Positions 17,393-24,665 of a stretch of DNA of 64,000 nt are shown in pieces; the first letter of the stretch is position 1; the number at the start of each line of letters is the position of its first letter. A program made the translations under genes and the position numbers. Origin of the DNA: Burkholderia sp. Ax-1719 (GTDB lineage: Bacteria > Pseudomonadota > Gammaproteobacteria > Burkholderiales > Burkholderiaceae); contig NZ_VWWJ01000007.1 in NCBI RefSeq assembly GCF_011753055.1, positions 62,001 to 126,000 of the forward strand, written 5' to 3'. The notes beneath the pieces are model-generated. The model did not search any database and was not told where the DNA came from. It saw only the letters and a program-made list of their open reading frames with translations.

Positions 17393-17958
17393 GCTGGCTC
17401 TCCCGCACCTGGATCGCACAACCGTGACGCTTCGCGCGGCGACAAGCCTGGGACTTCCTGTAACGCTGCTCGGGCAACGCTTGCGGCGTCCGACGTCACT
17501 TTGCGCCGACGCGCCGATGCCCGCTTGTACCACTGTGGGAGCGTGACCTGCCGGCCGCGCCAACGGCGGCGTCTGGCGAGTATCAGGTCGATGACTTCAT
17601 TTGATCTCGCCATCGGCAGCGTCGTTTGAGGACGCGGATTTTCGGCGACGGGGTCGCTAGTGGGGGCGGAGGACGCCAGCTTCATGACAGCCTTTGCACT
17701 CGCATCGATTTCGCCGATACCATCGCGAATCGACGATTCCAGCAGCCGCGCCGATGCGGCTGCTTGCTGGGCGGCCTGCCTGAATTCCGCGAGCTCTATC
17801 TCGCGTGTCACCTCTTCCCGCACGCTGTGAATGTAGCGTTGCGCGCGTCCAAATAACGCGCCGCTCGTCCGCACCACACGCGGCAGCCGTTCAGGACCGA
17901 GAACAACGAGTGACACGACGCCAATCACCGCCATCTTGGACAGTGCAAAATCGAACAT
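17389..17958 (-). CDS. tatB: Sec-independent protein translocase TatB
   Basis: 189 residues from the ATG at 17958 (CAGGAG upstream). MFDFALSKMAVIGVVSLVVLGPERLPRVVRTSG is the TatB transmembrane helix, hinge and amphipathic helix, with the glutamate after the helix (LGPERLP) that distinguishes TatB from TatA. A long acidic-then-basic tail follows and ends in an Arg-rich stretch (RRRRWRGRQ), which is longer and more basic than in E. coli. It forms the signal receptor with TatC. It lies 40 bp after tatA and overlaps tatC. Confidence 0.9.
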   Translation of the reverse strand: MFDFALSKMAVIGVVSLVVLGPERLPRVVRTSGALFGRAQRYIHSVREEVTREIELAEFRQAAQQAAASARLLESSIRDGIGEIDASAKAVMKLASSAPTSDPVAENPRPQTTLPMARSNEVIDLILARRRRWRGRQVTLPQWYKRASARRRKVTSDAASVARAALQEVPGLSPREASRLCDPGAGEPA

Positions 17959-17998
17959 ACTCTGCTCCTGCGGCGCTTGTCGCGCAGCCTTTGGCCGA

Positions 17999-18214
17999 TC
18001 AAGACATCCGCGCCGCGCCGGCATCCTGGCGCTCTGTACTGCCAGGCTCCGCCTTGACGGCCTCAGGGAGCGAGTCGACTTCCTTCATGCCTTCCTTAAA
18101 ACCCTTTACCGCGCCGCCAAGGTCACCGCCAATATTGCGCAGCTTTTTAGTCCCGAACACCAGTGACACGATGACGAGCACGATGATCCAATGCCAGATA
18201 CTGAGGCTGCCCAT
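17999..18214 (-). CDS. tatA: Sec-independent protein translocase TatA
   Basis: 71 residues. MGSLSIWHWIIVLVIVSLVFGTKKLRNIGGDLGGAVKGFKEGM is a textbook TatA helix, FGTKKL hinge and amphipathic helix. AAGGAA precedes the ATG at 18214. TatA oligomers form the passage for folded substrates. This is the first gene of tatABC. In Burkholderiales the housekeeping tat genes normally lie at the end of the his operon; this location with unrelated neighbours suggests a second, accessory Tat system. Confidence 0.93.
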   Translation of the reverse strand: MGSLSIWHWIIVLVIVSLVFGTKKLRNIGGDLGGAVKGFKEGMKEVDSLPEAVKAEPGSTERQDAGAARMS

Positions 18215-18515
18215 AAAGCTTCCTTACAAGATGTGTTGACTATCCGCCAGACGAGGCTGGGAATTCGAACCCATTTGACAAAGACAGGGTTACGACTTCA
18301 TTGCATGAATACACGGCTGGATTTCATTTGAAACATAGAAACACGAATATCGAACCTCTAACGTGTTCACGTCCCCGTCTACCATCACCTCAGTGTGTTT
18401 CAAATGAAACGATCGGATAGATTTATGCAACAACTCTGCAATGATCAGCCGATTCAATGATGTGTAACGCTCAACCATTCCAGCTCGATCAACAGCACAC
18501 GACGGGGATTACAAT
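18215..18515. other. Divergent intergenic region, tatA and receiver gene
   Basis: 301 bp without a convincing gene; the small ORFs here have no supporting features. Base composition is lower in GC than the flanking genes. It holds nested inverted repeats at 18322-18409, listed separately, and must contain the promoters of both tatABC (minus) and the receiver-kinase pair (plus). Confidence 0.55.
18322..18409. promoter_or_regulatory. Nested inverted repeats, candidate operator pair
   Basis: TTTCATTTGAAACA (18322-18335) and its exact reverse complement (18396-18409) are 74 bp apart, about seven helical turns. Each arm itself contains the dyad TTTCA-N2-TGAAA. A third palindrome, ACGTG-TT-CACGT (18361-18372), lies almost exactly at the centre. 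This looks like paired operator half-structures or a large cruciform serving the divergent tat and signalling genes. Confidence 0.5.
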
Positions 18516-18932
18516 ATGGAAAATTCTCGGCGCATCCTGGTGCTGGATAGCGACCCGGCAATGTTCGATCTGGTTTCTCTATAGCTTCAGGACTCAGGAT
18601 ATGACGTCATGGACATTCAATCGCTCCAGTCATTCGACGGCCATCATGCGAATCACCCCGGCGTGATCGTGGTCGACCTTAACTGCTCCGAAAGTCGGGC
18701 GCGGAACCAGATCGCCCGGCTCGCCCAATCCTTTCCCGGCACACCGATTGTTGCCACCTCAGGTTATTTTCTTGTTGGCCCAGGCATGGCAACCGAGACG
18801 GCGCGACAGTTTGGCGTCGCCGGCGTCCTGGCCAAGCCGTTTCATGGTGCAGCACTGGTCGCGGTAATCGACGAATTATTCAAATGCCGCCAGGCGGAAC
18901 ACCCTGCATATCGCGGACATGAAACCCACTGA
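18516..18932 (+). pseudogene. Response-regulator receiver protein interrupted by an in-frame TAG
   Basis: From the ATG at 18516 (GGGG upstream) the frame reads MENSRRILVLDSDPAMFDLVSL, then TAG at 18582-18584, then LQDSGYDVMDIQ and onward to TGA at 18930. Apart from that one codon it is a complete single-domain receiver of about 137 residues. Asp11/Asp13, phospho-acceptor Asp54 (VIVVDLN), Ser82 (VATSGY) and Lys107 (LAKPF) are all intact. Its end overlaps the start of the hybrid kinase by 14 bases, so the two are coupled. Translation restarting at the ATG at 18609 would give 107 residues lacking beta-1 and the acidic pocket. A recent nonsense mutation is the simplest explanation; readthrough or a sequencing error are alternatives. 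Confidence 0.8.
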
Positions 18933-21378
18933 GTTCAAGAAAATAAAAATTGGCGGCACGCCATGGCGATGGCTGGTCGTGGTGGGCGCGTGCGTGATTG
19001 TGGTGTGCGTATGCGTCGCCGCTGCGTGGGATAGCGGGCGCGCCAGGAAACTTGCGCTCGAAGGCAACGAGCGAGAACTTTCCAGCATCGCCAGCGCGCT
19101 TTCGGAGCAGACAGCCCGTTCGCTTCAGGAAATCGAGCTGATTCTGCGTCGCACGAGTGTCACGACGCCTTTGCCGCTGCAGCACGCGATTCAAGACAAA
19201 GCGTTCGAAGCGTTCCTGCGCCATGAAGTCGCCGATGTGCCGCAAATCCGCGAGTTGAGCGTGTTCGATTCGAGAGGCGATCGCGTCGCCAGTTCGCAGC
19301 CCCCTGGCCAGCACGATATCGATATCGCGCCCAGAGAATATTTTCAGCAGATCCGGCACGCCGCTCCGGGCACGACCGTCATCAGCGGACCGCTAAAAAG
19401 TCTTGCGGACAGCACGCCGACTTTCGCCGTTGGCATGGGCATGTGGGACGCCAACGGTCATTTTCTGGGCGCAGTACGCGCGCTGGTCGAGGATGATTAC
19501 TTCGAACGCTTCTACCGCGAAATCGATCTTGGGCGCGGCACGCTGATCAAGCTGACGCTCAACGATGGCACGCCCGTTGTTGCGTTCTCACGAGAAAGCA
19601 ACGGTACGCCATCCACAGACTTGCAATCGGCACAACGCACCATCACCGGCTTCCCGCTTCGCGTGACGGTTTCCCGCGACCGCAAAGTGGTGCTGGCAGA
19701 CTGGCAAGCGAGCGTCGTGAACGCGATCCTGCGTACCGGCTCCATCTCTTTGCTGGTCGCGGTGCTTGCGTGGGCGCTTGCCCGGCAAATGCGACGCCAG
19801 CAGAGGCTTGCTGAGCGCCTGCACTTCAGCGAGCAGCGTTGGCGCGCGGTGTTTGAAAACGCGCCGATTGGCGTGATCGTCCTGCGGACTTCGGGACAAT
19901 TCATCGCGAGCAATCCAGCCTTTCAACGCATGGTGGGTTATCCTGGCGCCGATCTAATTGGACGCAGCGCCTTCGACTTTGTGTATGCCGAAGATGGAGC
20001 ACAGATTCAACGGCATGTCGCGCGGCTTGTTAGCGGCATTGCTGCCACCACGCGTTTCGAGCAACGTTTCCTGCACCATGACAGGAGCGTTATCTGGACG
20101 GATATGAGCGTCGCGCGTGTTGCTTCGACGGAATATCGACTGGAACAGTCCGCTCAGGAATCCGAAGACGTACTGGTTGCGACACTCGAAGATGTCACGC
20201 AACGCCGCCTATCAGAAATCGAACGCAGTCGTCTTGAGGCGCAACTGCTGCAATCGCAGAAGTTGGAAGCGCTGGGAACCTTCGCGGGCGGTATTGCTCA
20301 CGACTTCAACAATATCCTGGGTGCGATTCTAGGCTACGGCGAGCGCGCGCTTCATGTGCTGAATGGACAGACACCCGAGCTTCGCTATATCGAACAGGTC
20401 ATGAATGCGGGCAATCGCGCACGTAGCCTGGTTGAACGCATATTGACCTTCAGCCGCAGCGGCATGGTGGCGCGCTTGCCGGTTCGACTCTCGCCCGTTG
20501 TTGCGGAAACAATCGAATTACTCAAAGCGCGCGTCCCTGCCGGAATTCGCATTACGCTGCGCTTGAATGCGGGCGACGTCGTTGTCATGGGCGACACCAC
20601 GCACATCCATCAAGTGGTCATGAATCTTTGCAGCAATGCCCTGCATGCGATGCCAAATGGTGGAACGCTGACGATCACGCTCGAACTCGAACATATTGCT
20701 GAACAAGTCAGCTTCACCAGCGGTCTGATCAGCCCTGGCGACTTCGTGAAACTTAGCGTGAGCGACACCGGTGTGGGGATGTCTACGGACCTCATCGAAC
20801 GTATTTTCAATCCGTTCTTTACCACGCGCAGAACGGGCGAAGGCACGGGGCTGGGACTTTCGCTGGTCGATGGCATCGTGCGTGAATATGGCGGAGCCAT
20901 ATCAGTTAAAAGCGTGCCCGGAACCGGCAGCCTATTCGAGGTGTTCCTGCCAGTAAGCGCAGAAACCGCGCCGGAGGTCATCAACGAACCCGTGATACTG
21001 CCACACGGCGCCGGGCAAGTCGTGCTCGTTGTCGACGATGAGAAAGCGCTCGTCAGTCTGGCGGAAGAACTGCTCGCCGAACTCGGGTACGAGCCGGTAG
21101 GCTTTGAATCCAGCAGCGCTGCCTGGGAAGCGTTTGCCCGTCATCCAGAGCGCTTCGACGCCGTCATGACGGATCAGACCATGCCGGAATTGAGCGGGCT
21201 CGATCTCGCCGCACGAATACTGGAAATTCGTCCCGCGATCCCCGTTATTCTGTGCAGCGGATATGGCACCGCCGATCTCGAACGCAAAGCGGCAAACGCA
21301 GGTGTTCGCATGGTGCTGCGCAAACCACTCCAGCAAATCGACATCGCACGCGCTCTGAGTCGGGTTTTTTCGGTGTGA
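18919..21378 (+). CDS. Membrane hybrid sensor histidine kinase (CACHE-PAS-HK-REC)
   Basis: 819 residues. A first membrane helix at about 17-38 and a second at about 275-292 bracket a periplasmic dCACHE-type sensor (VFDSRGDRVASS, AREYFQQI, VISGPL, GAVRALV). A PAS domain follows (about 303-425), then the dimerisation helix with phospho-acceptor His461 in GGIAHDFNNILG. The ATPase has N box MNLCSNALHAM, G1 VSDTGVGM and G2 GEGTGLGLSLV. A C-terminal receiver carries Asp752 (VMTDQTMP) and a Lys in LRKPL. The GIAHDFNN His box belongs to the FixL/NtrB-like HPK4 group. dCACHE sensors usually bind small organic acids or amino acids. It overlaps the interrupted receiver gene and has no DNA-binding output of its own. 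Confidence 0.92.
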   Translation: MKPTEFKKIKIGGTPWRWLVVVGACVIVVCVCVAAAWDSGRARKLALEGNERELSSIASALSEQTARSLQEIELILRRTSVTTPLPLQHAIQDKAFEAFLRHEVADVPQIRELSVFDSRGDRVASSQPPGQHDIDIAPREYFQQIRHAAPGTTVISGPLKSLADSTPTFAVGMGMWDANGHFLGAVRALVEDDYFERFYREIDLGRGTLIKLTLNDGTPVVAFSRESNGTPSTDLQSAQRTITGFPLRVTVSRDRKVVLADWQASVVNAILRTGSISLLVAVLAWALARQMRRQQRLAERLHFSEQRWRAVFENAPIGVIVLRTSGQFIASNPAFQRMVGYPGADLIGRSAFDFVYAEDGAQIQRHVARLVSGIAATTRFEQRFLHHDRSVIWTDMSVARVASTEYRLEQSAQESEDVLVATLEDVTQRRLSEIERSRLEAQLLQSQKLEALGTFAGGIAHDFNNILGAILGYGERALHVLNGQTPELRYIEQVMNAGNRARSLVERILTFSRSGMVARLPVRLSPVVAETIELLKARVPAGIRITLRLNAGDVVVMGDTTHIHQVVMNLCSNALHAMPNGGTLTITLELEHIAEQVSFTSGLISPGDFVKLSVSDTGVGMSTDLIERIFNPFFTTRRTGEGTGLGLSLVDGIVREYGGAISVKSVPGTGSLFEVFLPVSAETAPEVINEPVILPHGAGQVVLVVDDEKALVSLAEELLAELGYEPVGFESSSAAWEAFARHPERFDAVMTDQTMPELSGLDLAARILEIRPAIPVILCSGYGTADLERKAANAGVRMVLRKPLQQIDIARALSRVFSV

Positions 21379-21394
21379 CGTTTGGCTACAGAGA

Positions 21395-21685
21395 TCAGTT
21401 CGCGGCTACGTGCTGGCTGGAGCCCATGCAATCGCGGGCGTATTCCTTTGAAAGCCTACGTTGTGCGGATTGCAGATCCTGCGGGTATTCAATATCGTCG
21501 TGAGACGGGTCATATCCAACGGCCTCCAGCTCCGCCAACTCGTGCTGGAGTTGCGCATGCGTTACCTCTTTCTTTAACGGCTTGAAGGGATAGTCGTTAC
21601 ATTGCTGGGATGTCAGGTGCGGTGCCGCTACGGCCGATGCGCTAGCAACGAGAACCGATAGTGCTACCAGGAATTTGAATTTCAT
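21395..21685 (-). CDS. Small secreted DUF4148-type protein
   Basis: 96 residues from the ATG at 21685; the frame extends to 21742 but the signal peptide MKFKFLVALSVLVASASAVAA begins here. The mature part has the DUF4148 pattern (THAQLQHELAELEAVGYDPSHDDIEYPQDLQSAQRRL). This family is abundant in Burkholderiales, periplasmic, and without known function. Two cysteines (QQCN, RDCM) may form a disulfide. It is convergent with the hybrid kinase, with only 16 bp between the stops. Confidence 0.8.
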   Translation of the reverse strand: MKFKFLVALSVLVASASAVAAPHLTSQQCNDYPFKPLKKEVTHAQLQHELAELEAVGYDPSHDDIEYPQDLQSAQRRLSKEYARDCMGSSQHVAAN

Positions 21686-21905
21686 GATTTCGTTAAGGAA
21701 AGAAGACGTAGAAATCGTATCCGCTCGCTCAACGTTTTCCATTTATAAAATCGTGAAATAAAATTTATTGACTCACTCGCTCTGTGCAGAATTAAACTTA
21801 TCTTCATCGTCAAAAATTCTCGATCCCTGATCGACTGGATATCATTTTCTCGTCAAAACAACGCCAATAGCGAACCACGCGCTATTCCGCATTTCGAGCG
21901 ACGAT

Positions 21906-22385
21906 ATGATGACGACTCCCGAGTTCGTACTGCCACTCCCCGCTGCTAGCGCTGATGCACTGTCGATGCGCTATCACGTAGCGCTGGAAGCCATGTGTAC
22001 AGGCAACGGATGGCTGGGCGCGACGCAGGCATTGACCACACTGATGTTCGTCACCAGTTTTCTCGCCGAGGCAGGCTACGGGCGAGTGACGTTTGCAGAG
22101 GTGCTGGGGTGCCAGAATGCCCTCTCCGCCGCCTTGCGCGACGGCATGGCTGGAAAGGGCTGGAGATTTTCAGCAGAAGGCATTGAAAAATACAAAACGC
22201 TCGTGACGTTGCACGATTTCCAGTTGAGCATCGCGCCCATCCGTGCCATCAAGATTGCCGGCCGGCGGTTGCAGCAGGTCAATACGATCGTCACGCAACA
22301 ATTGAGTGCCGGCCGGCGGCGACCGGAATTCAGCAAGGACAAACTTCAATTCGGTAGCTTCAAATGGAGCAAGCTGTCGCGGTAA
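21906..22385 (+). CDS. Hypothetical protein of a Burkholderiales-specific family
   Basis: 159 residues, no signal peptide. The first 55 residues (FVLPLPAASADALSMRYHVALEAMCTG, LTTLMFVTSFLAEAGYG) resemble short proteins annotated in this order as Fis-family regulators, but I see no clear helix-turn-helix. The tail is basic (AGRRRPEFSKDK). A repeated GCCGGCCGGCGG block occurs twice (22257 and 22309 regions). Its 3' end overlaps the convergent regulator gene by 26 bp. Function unknown. Confidence 0.65.
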   Translation: MMTTPEFVLPLPAASADALSMRYHVALEAMCTGNGWLGATQALTTLMFVTSFLAEAGYGRVTFAEVLGCQNALSAALRDGMAGKGWRFSAEGIEKYKTLVTLHDFQLSIAPIRAIKIAGRRLQQVNTIVTQQLSAGRRRPEFSKDKLQFGSFKWSKLSR

Positions 22386-23103
22386 GCGGTTGATTCGCGC
22401 GAAATGTCATCGTTGAAGGTTCAATGTCGTGCGTGAGCCGGTATCCATACGCGAGTTCAGTGACGATAGAGACATTTGGCAGCGTCTCTTTCATCTTGCG
22501 CCGCAGTCGCCAGATGAGAGGTGGAATGGTCGCAATATCGCTTTCCTCTTCGTCACACCAGGCATAGCGCAGAAGCTGCTCGTGCTTGACGGGAAGCTCG
22601 AAATTGCGGAGCAGGCATTCGAGCACAAGAAATTCACGCTTCGTTATCGCTAGCCGCGTTGTGCCGTCCACCAGTTCACGTGTCGATGCGTTGAGTGTCA
22701 GGCGCGGTTCAAACGCCCGGCGATTGCGCCGCGCATAGGCCGTCGTGCGATAGAACGCGAGAATTTTCTCGTGCATTTCCACGAACGAATAAGGCCTGGA
22801 GAAACACGTATCGACACCGGCTCTGAGGAACGCCGCGCGTTCACTTGCGGTGCATTCCTTTACAACAAGCGAAAACACCGCGTCCGACGAAACGCTCCTG
22901 ATGTCACCCACAACCTCGGCCAGTCCGGACAGCGGCGCCAGCGACTGAGGCATAAGTATCACCGCGTCAAACAACTCTTCCTGACCGGCGCGAATGCCAG
23001 CAGCAAACGTCGTACTCCACAGGACACTATGCGTGCTTTCGCGCAGCGCCTTGCAAAGCCATTCCGATTCGTGAGTGTGCGGGCCAACAAAAAGAATGCG
23101 CAT
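22360..23103 (-). CDS. Winged-helix regulator with degenerate (pseudo) receiver domain
   Basis: 247 residues. The C-terminal half is an OmpR-type winged helix (LAITKREFLVLECLLRNFELPVKHEQLLRYAW; PLIWRLRRKMKE; IVTELAYGYRLTH). The N-terminal half folds like a receiver but lacks the chemistry. The acidic pair is replaced by VGPHT, the phospho-acceptor position in FDAVILM is Met51, and the conserved Lys-Pro is Arg-Pro (FSRPYS). It should therefore be phosphorylation-independent, perhaps sensing through ligand or protein contacts. It is preceded by a 523-bp gap and has no partner kinase. Confidence 0.85.
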   Translation of the reverse strand: MRILFVGPHTHESEWLCKALRESTHSVLWSTTFAAGIRAGQEELFDAVILMPQSLAPLSGLAEVVGDIRSVSSDAVFSLVVKECTASERAAFLRAGVDTCFSRPYSFVEMHEKILAFYRTTAYARRNRRAFEPRLTLNASTRELVDGTTRLAITKREFLVLECLLRNFELPVKHEQLLRYAWCDEEESDIATIPPLIWRLRRKMKETLPNVSIVTELAYGYRLTHDIEPSTMTFRANQPLTATACSI

Positions 23104-23626
23104 GGGTTTTTCCAGATCGATGATTAGGCGTCAGCTGGAAGTTCCGATGGCCAATCGAGCACCGGGTCGTAGCCTGGCGTTCAACGCACGCTTCAGGCCC
23201 TCCCTGCCGCTTTCGATGTGTGCGACGTTGTAGCCGCAACGAAACCCTGCTCGATAGCCAACACAGTCGCATTCATGGCTGGTCGAGAACTCCCAGACTC
23301 GTCAACCGGGACAAGCTGCCGGGAGTTTCTCTATTCCCGATTGCGCGTTGATTGCATGAATCGGCGCGCGCATTACAGATGTAACGTCGCTAAGGTGTCA
23401 GAGCCACGGCTAGCGCGATGGTGAGCGTTCCAACAGTGTGCGTGCGCCGAAGATGAACATTCTTCAATGTTGCGAACATGGCCGATCGCCGGGGGATCTT
23501 CTATGCTGCGCCGTACAGGTTCGACGCACCCTACGCCTCAGATCGATTTGCGAATCGCACGAACGCCGAACCGGCAGTGGAACGCGACTGACGAGGCGAC
23601 TTTTCCAGCACCCGAGGTCTAATACC
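23104..23626. other. Intergenic region between two divergent regulators
   Basis: 523 bp with no supportable gene; the short ORFs show no domain or ribosome site. An imperfect inverted repeat (GAGAACTCCC at 23285-23294, GGGAGTTTCTC at 23321-23331) could form a hairpin. The segment should contain both promoters. Confidence 0.45.
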
Positions 23627-24586
23627 GTGAAAAATGCAACGTTACGTCAGCTCAAGACCTTCGAGACCGTTGCTCGACGTTTGAGTTTTTCGCGTGCCGC
23701 TACTGAACTGCATCTTTCCCAACCGGCGGTCTCGACCCAGATCAAGCATCTGGAGGAACATGCCGGGGTACCTTTATTCGAGCAACTGGGTAAAAAGATC
23801 TTCCTGACCGATGCAGGCAAGGAGATGGCGCGCCACGCCCGCGAAATCATCGACCGTTTCAATCAGGTCGAACAGATTCTTGCGCAGATGAAAAGCGGCT
23901 TTGGGGGTTGCCTCAAGATTGGCGTCGTCACGGCCTGTGGGTATTTCTTTCCGCGCCTGATTGCTGAGTTTCGTCGGCGTAACGATGGTGTAAAGCTTGA
24001 ATTCAAGGTTGGCAATCGCGACGAGTTGCTGCGCCTGCTGGAAGCCAATGAAATCGATCTGGCGGTGATGTCGGAATCGCCCACCGATAGCCGCATATGT
24101 GTCGAAAGCTTTGCACCGCATCGTTTCGTGGTGATCGCTGCGACCGATCATCCGCTTGCGCGTCGCGCACGGATCTCACGCGCGGAACTCGCTAACGAGC
24201 GTTTCATCCTTCGAGAACGCGGTTCCGATACCCACGCGGCGATGGAAAACAGCATGCCGGATGTGCTCGACAAACTTGCCGACACCATCGAGATCCCCAA
24301 TAACGAAGCCATCAAACAGGCCGTCATGGCGGGGCTCGGCATCAGCTTTCTGCCCGCGTCCGCGATCGAGCTCGAGTCCCGTGCGCACATGCTGAACGTA
24401 CTGGATATCGTCGGCCTTCCGGTCGTTCGCCAACTGAAAATCACCCGTCTGGCGGGAAAAGCGCTTTCTCCCGTGGCCAACGCATTTAAATCGTTTCTTC
24501 TGGAGGAAGGCGCTTCGCTCATCGCACGAGCGGATATGGGCGTTCATGCCGCGCCCTATGCGATGCAGATCGCTGCCGCCGCCTGA
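23627..24586 (+). CDS. LysR-family regulator, CbbR/CysB-like
   Basis: 319 residues with a GTG start at 23627 (GAGG upstream). The frame is open from 23438, but LysR similarity begins at KNATLRQLKTFETVARRLSFSRAATELHLSQPAVSTQIKHLEE. The effector domain has GCLKIGVVTACGYFFPRLIAEF and DLAVMSESP, in the style of CbbR-like regulators. It is convergent with the Tat-signal oxalate-decarboxylase gene and shares a terminator hairpin with it. Control of that gene is possible but not shown, because they do not share a promoter. Confidence 0.82.
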   Translation: MKNATLRQLKTFETVARRLSFSRAATELHLSQPAVSTQIKHLEEHAGVPLFEQLGKKIFLTDAGKEMARHAREIIDRFNQVEQILAQMKSGFGGCLKIGVVTACGYFFPRLIAEFRRRNDGVKLEFKVGNRDELLRLLEANEIDLAVMSESPTDSRICVESFAPHRFVVIAATDHPLARRARISRAELANERFILRERGSDTHAAMENSMPDVLDKLADTIEIPNNEAIKQAVMAGLGISFLPASAIELESRAHMLNVLDIVGLPVVRQLKITRLAGKALSPVANAFKSFLLEEGASLIARADMGVHAAPYAMQIAAAA

Positions 24587-24598
24587 CCCATCGACAAG

Positions 24599-24645
24599 CC
24601 GCCCACTCTGCACCAACGCCATGCCATATGGTGCAGAGTGGGCGG
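24599..24645. terminator. 17-bp perfect hairpin between convergent LysR and oxdC genes
   Basis: CCGCCCACTCTGCACCA (24599-24615) and its exact complement (24629-24645) enclose a 13-base loop. It is placed centrally between two convergent stop codons, with no U-tract. Confidence 0.6.
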
Positions 24646-24665
24646 GACATCGCGGCGCTACACCG

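Noticed and set aside
18290..18478. 62-residue minus-strand ORF between tatA and the receiver gene
   Set aside because: It spans the inverted repeats, has no ribosome site or signal, and fits a regulatory region better than a gene.
23218..23424. Small ORF in the 523-bp gap between two regulators
   Set aside because: No similarity, no Shine-Dalgarno, composition like non-coding DNA.
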